A stretch of DNA of 64,000 bases, from contig CBDATZ010000054.1 in the NCBI GenBank assembly GCA_965199845.1, positions 310,001 to 374,000 on the forward strand. The letters run 5' to 3'. This DNA is from Ilyomonas sp965199845. Lineage in GTDB: Bacteria > Bacteroidota > Bacteroidia > Chitinophagales > Chitinophagaceae. Positions 8,135-16,407 of this stretch are shown one piece after another. Below the pieces are notes generated by a model. It did not search any database and was not told the DNA's origin. It saw nothing but the letters and a program-made list of their open reading frames with translations. Within the stretch, counting starts at the first letter, position 1. Each line of letters opens with the position of its first letter. The translations under genes and the position numbers were made by a program.

Positions 8135-9244
8135 TTAAGTCGTTATGTCAACTTTCATTTGTTCTGCCAGCTTTGTTAGCTCCGATTCTTCCAATATAAT
8201 TCGTTGCGGATTGTTGGCTTCATCATACTCCCATTTAATGAGCCGGATACAACCGTTATCTATTTCAATTCCGGTAATATCGCCATCGCTAAAACAACAG
8301 CAACCACTATTAAAATAATTGGGTTTAAAGCCTGTATAATCAGGTAAAATTTCGCCCTTTTGAAACTGATGATTGATATGAGATTCTATCTCGGCAATTG
8401 CCTTTTCGTCGGCTGCTTTTTTAGCTTCTGCAAGCTTATCATACAAACGTTCCATTAACGTGAGCGATTCAAAAACCGGCTGGTGCGTATGACCTGTAAT
8501 CAATACAATATTGTTATCGCTGCTCCATTCGTACATCAGTTTGTTATGTTCTGTTTTAAGCTGTGTATCATAAGCCGGTGTATTAGGATTGATTTCTAAA
8601 TACGCTTGTATTCTTGACCAAATCATCGCAACAAACCACTTGCTGAACCAGTTTCCATCGCTTTGCAAATCGCCCTGGTGACCATGTGTAAGATAAATCT
8701 GAAATGACTTTTCATTAATGGTTGTTTGTAAAATCACGCCTTCATAAATGGTTACATCTTGTCCATAAATGTTTTTTAATTCGAGTGGCGCCGTAATAAT
8801 ATCGTTGCCCCAATACAAATCGTGGTTACCAAAAATTTTGATGAATTTATTGTTTTGCAGGAATAGTTTTTCCTTCTCAAAAGAAGGAATATTGTTCTTT
8901 TTAACCGGCGCTAATGTATTCTCCCAAAGTTCTTCGCTATCGCCAAGATTGATGTAGAAATATTGGTTGGTATAATAATAATCGAGTGCTGCGAGATAAT
9001 TTTTTTCGTTGGAAGCAAAATCATCAAAACCGTTTTTTGCGCCTTTGTGCTGGTCGGATAAAACAACAAATTTGTCTGTTATATTGAACGAAAGAACCAA
9101 TCCTTTTTTGATTTCGCCGGATGAGATTTCGCCGTGCAATTTCGTGAGTGCTTCAAACACACGTTGCTTATCGGGACGTGAAGAAAATTTATTGGCAAGC
9201 CGAATAACCGGTTGCCTGAACCAATTCTGAAGCAGCTTTCGCAT
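8135..9244 (-). CDS. Calcineurin-like metallophosphoesterase
   Basis: 369-residue protein with the five-block dinuclear metallophosphoesterase signature: DQHKG (near 63), GDSEELW (near 101), GNHD (near 138), a THGHQGD block (near 190) and GHTH (near 251). This is the fold of phosphodiesterases such as LpxH and UDP-sugar or nucleotide diesterases. An extra helical insert (about 270-300) and a Cys-rich GCCCF segment (near 315) are unusual. No membrane segment or signal peptide is evident. The substrate is unknown. Confidence 0.85.
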   Translation of the reverse strand: MRKLLQNWFRQPVIRLANKFSSRPDKQRVFEALTKLHGEISSGEIKKGLVLSFNITDKFVVLSDQHKGAKNGFDDFASNEKNYLAALDYYYTNQYFYINLGDSEELWENTLAPVKKNNIPSFEKEKLFLQNNKFIKIFGNHDLYWGNDIITAPLELKNIYGQDVTIYEGVILQTTINEKSFQIYLTHGHQGDLQSDGNWFSKWFVAMIWSRIQAYLEINPNTPAYDTQLKTEHNKLMYEWSSDNNIVLITGHTHQPVFESLTLMERLYDKLAEAKKAADEKAIAEIESHINHQFQKGEILPDYTGFKPNYFNSGCCCFSDGDITGIEIDNGCIRLIKWEYDEANNPQRIILEESELTKLAEQMKVDITT

Positions 9245-9304
9245 TGGTTAAAAATAGGCAAGAAAATGAATTGGTCAATTTATATTCCGAACCTTGAACG
9301 GTAC

Positions 9305-9333
9305 CAATCTTGCTGCTTCGACACGCAAGATTG
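9305..9333. repeat. Short inverted repeat downstream of the phosphoesterase/toxin genes
   Basis: 9-bp arms CAATCTTGC and GCAAGATTG around an 11-nt loop. A second small dyad (GTTACC/GGTAAC, 9355-9372) follows toward the toxin stop codon. This may be the terminator of the toxin-antitoxin transcript. Confidence 0.4.
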
Positions 9334-9387
9334 CGCAAGAGACGATCAACCGGAGTTACCGGCGATGGTAACATAACTTGTATTTAT

Positions 9388-9843
9388 TTATTCACCTGCT
9401 TCTTTTAATACTTGCTGTTCAATTTCATTTGTCAATCTAAAATCTGTTTGTTTAATCTTTGTGAGTAATGGTTTTATTGATGGAATTATTGCTTTGATTT
9501 TTGCTCTGATTATTACACCTAACGTTCCTGTGTAATTCAGTTTAAGTTTTTCAGCAACTTTTCTTGCACGATAATCATCAATTATAATTGTGCTGCCTGG
9601 TGTTTCAAGAGCTAATGCTAAGGCACTTGCTTCTCCTTTATCAACCTGCATTTCTAAAAGCTGCTGTTTATATGTATCATTTACCTTTTCAATTTCAATC
9701 CAGTCAGGAAGGGTTTCTCCAAACTCCGTAGCCACTTCAATTGTTGTAGTAATTTTTCCGTAAAGCTTTTGTAACAAATAGAACTCACCAATGTTTGTCA
9801 ACACAATAAAACAACTTGTGTCTGAAATAATTGTTTTACGCAT
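9388..9843 (-). CDS. PIN-like toxin, DUF3368 family
   Basis: Likely ribonuclease toxin of a type II toxin-antitoxin module. The 151-residue protein has a PIN-like layout: N-terminal ISDTSC acidic motif, central DKGEASALALA (conserved Glu), and IIDDYRARKVA with two Asp residues, as in DUF3368 proteins. The frame opens with TTG at 9849; the ATG at 9843 is preferred. That start overlaps the end of the upstream antitoxin gene by 8 nt, indicating translational coupling. Toxicity is inferred from family and gene order only. Confidence 0.8.
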   Translation of the reverse strand: MRKTIISDTSCFIVLTNIGEFYLLQKLYGKITTTIEVATEFGETLPDWIEIEKVNDTYKQQLLEMQVDKGEASALALALETPGSTIIIDDYRARKVAEKLKLNYTGTLGVIIRAKIKAIIPSIKPLLTKIKQTDFRLTNEIEQQVLKEAGE

Positions 9844-10063
9844 TGGCAACGTCTCTTGATAAATCTGAAGCCGAATAATTGAAGATTGAAACGTTATATT
9901 TTCCTAATAATTCGGCAAAAGTTCTTTTTGTAAGTCCTGCAACTTCTGCTGCCTGACCTAACGATAATTTTCCCTGCTCATAAAGTTGCGACGCTACAAG
10001 CATTGCAACTTCGTTGCTGTTCATGTCCAATGTATCTGGAATATTTATCGTTATTGTTTTCAT
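9836..10063 (-). CDS. UPF0175 family antitoxin
   Basis: 75-residue protein matching the UPF0175 family: an N-terminal beta-strand region (ITINIPDTLDM) followed by a helix-turn-helix-like stretch LSLGQAAEVAGLTKRTFAELLG (residues about 34-55). UPF0175 proteins are regularly encoded just before DUF3368 PIN-like proteins and are regarded as their antitoxins and autoregulators. Its stop codon overlaps the toxin start. A promoter within 10064-10180 is likely; I saw no clear operator. Confidence 0.8.
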   Translation of the reverse strand: MKTITINIPDTLDMNSNEVAMLVASQLYEQGKLSLGQAAEVAGLTKRTFAELLGKYNVSIFNYSASDLSRDVANA

Positions 10064-10180
10064 GTGTCAAACTTAAAGAATTTTAAAGATTATGTAGATT
10101 GTTTGGCTGCGTCACGAAACGCATTTCTCCCAATATAAAATTATTAACTTGTGATATGTAGGAATGATTCTCAAAATAAA

Positions 10181-10212
10181 AAGCTGATAACTATTTCTAA
10201 TTATCAGCTTTC
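10181..10212 (-). terminator. Terminator of the small CxxC protein gene
   Basis: 11-bp stem (10181-10191 with 10202-10212), 10-nt loop, followed on the minus strand by a T-rich tract. It lies 23 bp past the stop codon. Confidence 0.75.
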
Positions 10213-10234
10213 AAATATGAATTATAAAACTCTT

Positions 10235-10450
10235 TTACTCTTTGATATGCTTTTCTTTTTGCCACCATTTATAACCAATGAAACCGGCAATGCTAAGCGG
10301 CGCTGCCATTAAATATAAGATGCCGGCATTTAAACCTTTGCCCGGACCTTCACCCAATTGCCCTGCGGTTTTTGTGCAGATAGAACATTGCGCATTGGCT
10401 GCGGCAACAGCAAATACAGTTATCAAAATAATCAGCAACCACTTTTTCAT
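10235..10450 (-). CDS. Small secreted/membrane protein with a CSIC motif
   Basis: 71-residue protein starting at the ATG at 10450 (an in-frame TTG lies 21 nt upstream). A hydrophobic signal segment (residues 3-20, ending ANAQ) is followed by CSIC at 22-25, a Gly-rich stretch, and a second membrane helix (about 42-60) with a basic tail. The mature protein would expose a CxxC pair outside the cytoplasm next to a membrane anchor. I do not recognise a named family. It lies just downstream of the LytTR regulator gene on the same strand and has its own terminator. Confidence 0.7.
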   Translation of the reverse strand: MKKWLLIILITVFAVAAANAQCSICTKTAGQLGEGPGKGLNAGILYLMAAPLSIAGFIGYKWWQKEKHIKE

Positions 10451-10520
10451 TCTTCTTGATTTCTGGTGCAAAAGTAAAGAAGAAAAGCTAAAGGCTGAAA
10501 GCGTAAAGCCAAAGCTATTG

Positions 10521-11255
10521 TTACAAACTCATCATTTCTTTAAATTTTACGGTTTGGCGACGGCTCACTTCTATTTTTTCGCCGCCTTTTAATTCTACCA
10601 ATAAACCGCCGTTAAAATAAGGTTCTATTCTTTCTATCCAGCGAAGATTGATGATATGTTTACGGTTGGCGCGAAAGAATGTACGCGGATCTAAACGTTC
10701 TTCCAATGCGTTAAGCGATTTTAAAATGAGTGGTTTGTTAGTGGCAAAAAACACTTTGGCGTAGTTGCCAACACTTTCAAACAGGCGAATTTCGCCAAGC
10801 TTTACAAACCAGCAACGTTCACCATCTTTTACAAAAACCTGGTCAAGATCGGTAAGTGGTCCGCGCGTAAATGTTGAGTTGGCATCGGCAGCTTCTTTTG
10901 TTATTTCGTACTGCACTTTTTGTATTGCATCGGTAAGTCGCTTGGGTTCTATTGGTTTTAAAAGATAATCCAGCGCATTTACTTCAAAAGCTTTCAACGC
11001 GTATTCATCGTACGCTGTGGTGAAAACCACATGTGGCGCACGTTCCAGTTCTTCTAATAACTGAAAGCCGGTTTTACCGGGCATCTGAATGTCTAAGAAA
11101 ATTAAATCCGGATTCTGCAGTTCTATCTTTTCAACGCCTTCATCTACATTGGCAGCTTCGTCTATAATTTCTATTTCAGAGTGTTCGTGCAATAGCTTTT
11201 TTAACTCGTTACGGGCAAGACGTTCATCATCAATAATAATTGCTTTAATAGCCAT
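10521..11255 (-). CDS. LytTR-family response regulator
   Basis: DNA-binding response regulator of the LytR/AlgR type. The REC domain (residues 1-120) has the acidic pair D9-D10, phospho-acceptor D55 in FLDIQMPG, and K105 in the LLKP segment. The C-terminal LytTR domain (about 145-244) contains FFRANRKHIINL and the closing EVSRRQTVKF strand. It lies 81 bp downstream of its probable partner kinase on the same strand. Its targets are not evident here; adjacent candidates are its own operon and the CSIC membrane protein. Confidence 0.95.
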   Translation of the reverse strand: MAIKAIIIDDERLARNELKKLLHEHSEIEIIDEAANVDEGVEKIELQNPDLIFLDIQMPGKTGFQLLEELERAPHVVFTTAYDEYALKAFEVNALDYLLKPIEPKRLTDAIQKVQYEITKEAADANSTFTRGPLTDLDQVFVKDGERCWFVKLGEIRLFESVGNYAKVFFATNKPLILKSLNALEERLDPRTFFRANRKHIINLRWIERIEPYFNGGLLVELKGGEKIEVSRRQTVKFKEMMSL

Positions 11256-11336
11256 ATTGCAATATTGTTTTGTTAGAGTGAATTTTACCTAAATTTAAAA
11301 GTAAAAATTCAAAATAAAATAAACTTAGGTTTTACT

Positions 11337-12380
11337 TTATGAAACAGGTAAAACGACTTTCGCTTCTACCAGGTTATCGCCGGTATCTTTTATATTGAAA
11401 AATGCTTTGGAACCAAACAGCAGTTGCAACCGGTTTACGGTTCCGTTAATACCAAATCCATCACTTCGGCCGTTGCCATTTAATATACCTGTATTTTGAA
11501 CAGTCAGCTCGTGATGATCATTTACAAAATCTGATTTTACTTTAATAATGCCACCTTCTTTTTGTTTGCTGATGCCGTGTTTGATGGCATTTTCAACCAG
11601 CGTTTGCAACATCATCGGCGGCACCGGAAGGTCTAATGTGTTTTCGTCAATATCGTATTCTATCTGCAGCCTGTCTTCAAAGCGAATGTGTTCTAAAGCC
11701 AGGTAATCTTTTACAATACTCAGCTCTTTTTTTAGTGGCGTGGTTTCTACTTTTTCGGCATACATACTGCTGCGCAAAATATTGCTGAGTTCTGTAATTG
11801 CCGTGCGGGCGCGTTGCGGATCTTCGTCTACCAAAGCCCGGATGCTGTTGAGCGCATTGAAAATAAAATGCGGATTGATATGCGCTTTGATGGTTTTTAA
11901 TTCAAGTTCTTTTACTAAGCTTTCCAAACGTATTTTGGCAAGTTCATCAGCCCGGCTTTTGACGATATAATGATAACTGAAATAGATAAGATTCCAGATA
12001 CATAAAAAAAGAAAAGGCGTAGATACAACACGCATCACTCTTCGTAAAAAAGAATCGCCTGTTGTTTCCGCATCTTCAAACTGTAACATCACTACAAACA
12101 AACTGTCTATAATGGCATATAAAAATGAAAACAGGATGGTGATGGTTAACATGCTGGTAATCTGTCTTGCCAACGGCTGTTGCAGCAGTTGATATTTCCT
12201 GATGACTGTGCGCATGAGATGACTGATAACAATACCTTCAATAACAAAAAGAGCTAAGACGGTATAAAAGAAACTGGGTAAAGGTTCTGTGTTGAATGTG
12301 ATATACAAAAACGGGTAGATAATTCCGAAGGCTATCCAACCAGTCTGGCATATCCAGTATGGAGACAAGTTCTGTTTCAT
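11337..12380 (-). CDS. LytS-like sensor histidine kinase
   Basis: Membrane sensor kinase of the His_kinase (LytS/YehU) family. About four hydrophobic segments fill residues 10-135, followed by a short coiled coil and the phospho-acceptor block KAHINPHFIFNAL (H171). The HATPase domain follows, with N-box LVENAIKHG and G-box GINGTVNRL. The frame runs upstream to 12530, but that part is encoded by a low-complexity tandem repeat and is not family-like. I chose the ATG at 12380, giving 347 residues. It is expected to phosphorylate the LytTR regulator directly downstream. Confidence 0.92.
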   Translation of the reverse strand: MKQNLSPYWICQTGWIAFGIIYPFLYITFNTEPLPSFFYTVLALFVIEGIVISHLMRTVIRKYQLLQQPLARQITSMLTITILFSFLYAIIDSLFVVMLQFEDAETTGDSFLRRVMRVVSTPFLFLCIWNLIYFSYHYIVKSRADELAKIRLESLVKELELKTIKAHINPHFIFNALNSIRALVDEDPQRARTAITELSNILRSSMYAEKVETTPLKKELSIVKDYLALEHIRFEDRLQIEYDIDENTLDLPVPPMMLQTLVENAIKHGISKQKEGGIIKVKSDFVNDHHELTVQNTGILNGNGRSDGFGINGTVNRLQLLFGSKAFFNIKDTGDNLVEAKVVLPVS

Positions 12381-12726
12381 GACATGTAAATATAAACACA
12401 AAAATCTTAGCTGATATGGCATTTGATTAATGGCAATAGCGAAGGCTGTAAGGCAACATAATAAGAGACAAGAATTAAGAAACAAGAATACAAGAGACAG
12501 GAATACAAGAAGCAGGAATACAAGAGACAAGAATCAAGATACAAGGAACAAGAATTAAGATACAAAGAACAAGAGTTAAGAGTTAAGAAACAAGAATACA
12601 AGAGACAGGAATCAAGATACAAGAAGAACAGCCGTGCTGTGTGGAATTTATAAAGAACAAACAGAACTTGCGTTGAAAATGAATTGAACGATACAATTAT
12701 TCAATTCATTTTTGATATAACTTTTT
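12381..12726. other. 346-bp gene-free stretch upstream of the kinase
   Basis: It holds the degenerate tandem repeat (12464-12630) and an AT-rich remainder between the kinase start and the stop codon of the beta-lactamase-like gene. I saw no convincing promoter box and no other gene. Confidence 0.7.
12464..12630. repeat. Degenerate purine-rich tandem repeat
   Basis: About ten imperfect copies of a 14-16-bp unit close to AGACAAGAATACAAG fill this stretch, with all purines on the plus strand except scattered C and T. Read on the minus strand it is a pyrimidine tract that would encode a meaningless Ser/Cys/Leu repeat, so the open frame there is an artefact. It lies just upstream of the kinase start and could affect its expression by copy-number change. 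Confidence 0.85.
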
Positions 12727-14019
12727 TTAATTGTCGGCATCTTTTACAGAAGGTCTTGTATCGCCTGGATTTCGATGTTCGTAATTGATTTTAAATTCAC
12801 TGACATCAGGTTTTACATCTCGCTTTCTGTGCAATTCATAGTTATAAATAGTTTGCCCTAATTGATATAAAAACGGCTGCCCGACAGTCTGATATTCATA
12901 CTTATCGTCGTTTAATATGTCATCATCATTTACATAAACGGTTGCCGCAAGCATGTATTCAATACGATTTGCAAAATCAACAACATAAGAAGCATCTGTC
13001 AGGAAACCATAACTCCAGCCAACTTTATTAAAAACCCGAATGTTTTTGGGCATTGTATGATGATTGCTATCATTAAAAAAGAACTTTACATAACTGTCGT
13101 AATACTGTGTTGTATCATACTTTGGATAAGGCGTTTCGGAAGGATATTGAGAAAGATATTGATGCAGAAAAACATAGTCTTCTTTTGTCAAATCAAACCG
13201 TTGCTTTTCAGGAACAGAAAGCGGGAACAGAACAGATTTCAGTATTTGCTGTAAATCTTCCAGCGGAATCGTATTGTGCCTTGCAAAATTCATCGGTTCA
13301 TTTACGATACTATCATTGCGGTTATAATACGCTTTACCAATATAAACCTGCGAAGGAAAAAGGAACGAATCTGTATTGAGAGCCATTGGCTGATTGTAAA
13401 TCGTTTTGCCATTTTTATCAATAAAACGAATTGGATTTGTGTGCCGGTTTTCATCTTCCGTAAAACCCATAAATTGTCTTGTAATGCGCATGTTTGTGTA
13501 ACTTTTCTGATGTAATTTTTCATTGATTCTTTGCTGACCAATAAACTGGTACATTCTATTGTACGCATCATTATCACTTATCAAAAACGCTTTGCGTATA
13601 AACTGCGCAACAGAAGGCAAACCGTTTTCTGAAGTGCTGTCGTTCCATTCTTTTGTTTGATGAATATATGCGCTGTCAAATTGCATCGCAGTGTATTTAC
13701 CAATTCTTTGTTTATGCAATTCATTTATTTTTTCTAATGATAAAGCAGCCAACGGAAGCTTTACCACAGAAGCCGGATAATAATATTGTTGCGGACCTAC
13801 ATGAAAATAATAATTTGTAAAAGAAGGCTTGTTATGCTTGTCTCTGTTGATTTGTGTGTAAATAATCTGCAGCCGGTACTTGTCTGGATTGGTAATTATT
13901 TTTTGATAAAACGTATCTTGGTTTTGCAACAAAATAGTTTTCAATGAAGTATCTGTTTTCGATTGAGCAAACAGTGTAAAAGAAACCAAAAGCAACACAC
14001 AAACAGGTAATATACGCAT
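12727..14019 (-). CDS. Secreted class A beta-lactamase-like serine hydrolase
   Basis: Serine hydrolase of the penicillin-binding/class A beta-lactamase fold, exported to the periplasm. From the ATG at 14019 it has a clear signal peptide (MRILPVCVLLLVSFTLFAQ). The SxxK motif is in PASVVKLPLA, SDN is in ISDNDAYN, and a KVG triad-like element is in FNKVGWSYG. At 430 residues it is longer than classical class A enzymes (about 290), with extra segments between the SDN and KVG motifs. The role (beta-lactam hydrolysis, peptidoglycan or other ester/amide hydrolysis) cannot be settled from sequence. It follows atpA, in the place where atpG might be expected. Confidence 0.85.
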   Translation of the reverse strand: MRILPVCVLLLVSFTLFAQSKTDTSLKTILLQNQDTFYQKIITNPDKYRLQIIYTQINRDKHNKPSFTNYYFHVGPQQYYYPASVVKLPLAALSLEKINELHKQRIGKYTAMQFDSAYIHQTKEWNDSTSENGLPSVAQFIRKAFLISDNDAYNRMYQFIGQQRINEKLHQKSYTNMRITRQFMGFTEDENRHTNPIRFIDKNGKTIYNQPMALNTDSFLFPSQVYIGKAYYNRNDSIVNEPMNFARHNTIPLEDLQQILKSVLFPLSVPEKQRFDLTKEDYVFLHQYLSQYPSETPYPKYDTTQYYDSYVKFFFNDSNHHTMPKNIRVFNKVGWSYGFLTDASYVVDFANRIEYMLAATVYVNDDDILNDDKYEYQTVGQPFLYQLGQTIYNYELHRKRDVKPDVSEFKINYEHRNPGDTRPSVKDADN

Positions 14020-14032
14020 GTTTAAAAATAAA

Positions 14033-14059
14033 AAATCCGCTGATAAAACCAGCGGATTT
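14033..14059 (-). terminator. Terminator of the atp operon
   Basis: 10-bp perfect stem (14033-14042 with 14050-14059), 7-nt loop, followed on the minus strand by a run of T. It lies 23 bp after the atpA stop codon and 14 bp before the beta-lactamase-like start, so the atp transcript ends after atpA. Confidence 0.85.
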
Positions 14060-14081
14060 ATATTCATCAATAAAACAAATC

Positions 14082-15659
14082 TTATTTGTATTGTGGCGTC
14101 AGGCTTTTAGCTAATTCTACCATTTGCTTCACGCCATCGTCAGGCAAATTACCTTTCTTAAATTCAGCTAATACATTCGGATATTTGTTTTGCATTTCCA
14201 GTAAGAAATGTTCTTCAAATGCTTTTACTTTATTAAGAGCTACATCGCGCAGCAAACCTTGCGTTCCCAGGTAAATAATAGCAACCTGTTTTTCTACCGA
14301 TACGGGTGAATACTGTGGCTGTTTTAATATTTCCACATTACGCGCGCCTTTGTCAATTACGAATTTTGTAGCAGCATCCAAATCGCCACCAAACTTAGAA
14401 AACGCTTCCAGCTCACGATATTGTGCCTGGTCAAGTTTCAGTGTACCGGCCACTTTTTTCATTGACTTAATCTGCGCATTACCACCCACGCGGCTTACTG
14501 AAGTACCTACGTTAATAGCCGGACGAATACCTGCGTTGAACAAGTTATTTTCCAAGAATATCTGTCCGTCGGTAATCGAGATTACGTTCGTTGGAATATA
14601 AGCCGATACGTCACCCGCTTGTGTTTCAATAATTGGTAACGCTGTTAAACTGCCGCCGCCTTTCACCAAATGTTTGATGCTTTCCGGTAAATCGTTCATG
14701 TTCTTAGCTACTGCATCGTTATTAATCACTTTCGCAGCGCGCTCCAGCAAACGGCTGTGCAAATAGAATACATCGCCTGGATAAGCTTCGCGTCCGGGAG
14801 GACGACGCAGAAGCAAGGATACTTCGCGGTAAGCAACGGCCTGTTTGGATAGATCGTCAAATATAATTAATGCCGGACGACCGGTATCGCGGAAAAATTC
14901 GCCAATAGCAGCACCGGCAAACGGAGCATAAAACTGCTGTGGCGCCGGGTCTGACGCAGAAGCAGCCACAATTGTTGTGTAAGCCATCGCGCCGTTATCG
15001 CTCAATACTTTCATTACACCGGCAATGGTAGATGCTTTCTGACCAATGGCTACATAAATGCAGTACATGGTTTTGTCGGCAGCATAAAACTCTTTCTGGT
15101 TAATAATAGTATCAATACAAATCGCTGTTTTGCCTGTTTGGCGGTCGCCGATAATCAACTCACGCTGACCACGACCTACGGGAATCATCGCATCAATCGC
15201 TTTGATACCAGTTTGTAAAGGTTCTTTTACCGGCTCACGAAAAATAACGCCCGGCGCTTTACGTTCCAGCGGCATTTCGTACAATTCACCACTGATCGGA
15301 CCTTTACCATCAATAGGTTCGCCTAACGTATTAATAACGCGACCCACCAAGCCTTCGCCTACTTTAATAGAGGCAATCTGGCCGGTACGGCGCACTTTGC
15401 CACCTTCTTTTACATCTCCCTGGTCGCCCATCAACACCACACCCACATTGTCTTCTTCCAAGTTCAGCGCAATGGCTTTCACACCGTTTTCAAATTCAAC
15501 AAGTTCACCGGAGCGAACGTTATTCAGTCCATAAATGCGGGCAATACCATCGCCTGCCTGTAATATAGTGCCCACCTCTTCAAGATCAGCTTCTGCATTA
15601 AAGTTGCTAAGCTGCTGCCTGAGTATGGCCGAAATTTCATCTGGCTTTATATCTACCAT
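14082..15659 (-). CDS. atpA: ATP synthase F1 subunit alpha
   Basis: Non-catalytic nucleotide-binding subunit of the F1 head. The 525-residue protein has the beta-barrel N-domain, Walker A GDRQTGKTAIC near 170, LIIFDDLSKQA Walker B near 266, and the conserved segment LLRRPPGREAYPGDVFYLHSRLLER. The length is normal. Fifth and last gene of atpB-E-F-H-A; the atpH-atpA gap of 115 bp carries a pair of inverted repeat copies. A terminator directly follows, and no gamma subunit gene is found. Confidence 0.98.
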   Translation of the reverse strand: MVDIKPDEISAILRQQLSNFNAEADLEEVGTILQAGDGIARIYGLNNVRSGELVEFENGVKAIALNLEEDNVGVVLMGDQGDVKEGGKVRRTGQIASIKVGEGLVGRVINTLGEPIDGKGPISGELYEMPLERKAPGVIFREPVKEPLQTGIKAIDAMIPVGRGQRELIIGDRQTGKTAICIDTIINQKEFYAADKTMYCIYVAIGQKASTIAGVMKVLSDNGAMAYTTIVAASASDPAPQQFYAPFAGAAIGEFFRDTGRPALIIFDDLSKQAVAYREVSLLLRRPPGREAYPGDVFYLHSRLLERAAKVINNDAVAKNMNDLPESIKHLVKGGGSLTALPIIETQAGDVSAYIPTNVISITDGQIFLENNLFNAGIRPAINVGTSVSRVGGNAQIKSMKKVAGTLKLDQAQYRELEAFSKFGGDLDAATKFVIDKGARNVEILKQPQYSPVSVEKQVAIIYLGTQGLLRDVALNKVKAFEEHFLLEMQNKYPNVLAEFKKGNLPDDGVKQMVELAKSLTPQYK

Positions 15660-15667
15660 AAGTTAAA

Positions 15668-15765
15668 CCTCCAACCCCTAAAGGGGAGTTTTAATAATGT
15701 TTATAATTAATAAAAGTTACTTCCTTTTTTCAATCACCACCAAACTCCCTTTTAGAGATTGGTGG
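15668..15765. repeat. Paired inverted intergenic repeat between atpH and atpA
   Basis: A 24-bp element at 15668-15691 recurs in inverted orientation at 15742-15765 with 20 of 24 positions identical. The core is CCCCTAAAGGGGAG, itself a short palindrome. The two copies bracket 50 bp of AT-rich sequence and could fold into one long hairpin in the atp mRNA. It resembles the dispersed REP-like elements common between genes in this phylum. Confidence 0.75.
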
Positions 15766-15774
15766 CTCATTTTC

Positions 15775-16338
15775 TTAGCGAATATTGTGAATATACACGT
15801 TCTGCTGAAACTGCTTTTTAATATCTTTCAAATCCCGCAATATGCTGGCATCAACCAGATTATTATTATATTCTAAAACAAAGCCGCCAATCAAATCGGC
15901 ATTTACAGCAGACTCGACTTCTACTTTATCAAACCCAATGCTGGCTTTTACTTTACTTACAATATCATTTTTCACCTCATCGCTCACCGGAACGGCTGTT
16001 GTCAATTTTATTTTTTGAATGCCTTCAATTGTATTGTATTGCGTGATGAAAGCGCCGATAATTTCCGGCAAATCTTCTTCGCGCCCTTTATCAGTCAATA
16101 ATTTGGTAAAAGCTGTTGTTAACGGACTGATTCTATCTTTTGTAATGGCAACGATAATTGCTTCTTTTTTAGCACCTCTGATAACCGGGCTGCGCAACAG
16201 GTTTACAAAGTCTTTATTGCTTTTGCATATTGACTGCAAAAACTGCATGTCTTTATAAACGGTTTCCAGTTCGCCTCGTTCCTGGGAAAGTCCTATCAGG
16301 CTTTTTGCATATCTTGTCGCTAATCGTGGATTGGGCAT
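15775..16338 (-). CDS. atpH: ATP synthase F1 subunit delta
   Basis: Stator subunit (OSCP-like) joining the F1 head to the b-subunit stalk. The 187-residue protein starts PNPRLATRYAKSLIGLSQERGELE, the usual delta N-terminus, and ends with the C-terminal block DLIGGFVLEYNNNLVDASILRDL. Normal length. It lies between atpF (69-bp gap with repeat words) and atpA (115-bp gap with an inverted repeat pair). Confidence 0.95.
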   Translation of the reverse strand: MPNPRLATRYAKSLIGLSQERGELETVYKDMQFLQSICKSNKDFVNLLRSPVIRGAKKEAIIVAITKDRISPLTTAFTKLLTDKGREEDLPEIIGAFITQYNTIEGIQKIKLTTAVPVSDEVKNDIVSKVKASIGFDKVEVESAVNADLIGGFVLEYNNNLVDASILRDLKDIKKQFQQNVYIHNIR

Positions 16339-16344
16339 TTTTTA

Positions 16345-16403
16345 TTATGCTGATGAATGATGAATGATGAATGCAAGAATTGTTCATCGCTCATAACTCA
16401 TAA
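16345..16403. repeat. GATGAAT stutter repeat between atpH and atpF
   Basis: Three tandem GATGAAT-type words are followed by GCTCATAACTCATAAT, the same vocabulary as the inverted repeat beyond cysN at 63-114. A GATGAA/TTCATC dyad is possible. It fills most of the 69-bp gap. Confidence 0.55.
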
Positions 16404-16407
16404 TTAT

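Noticed and set aside
12381..12530. Extended N-terminus of the histidine kinase
   Set aside because: The extra 50 codons run into the purine-rich tandem repeat and give a Leu/Cys/Ser-rich sequence unlike the family; the ATG at 12380 fits better.
12464..12630. CRISPR array
   Set aside because: The units are contiguous, imperfect and lack spacers.
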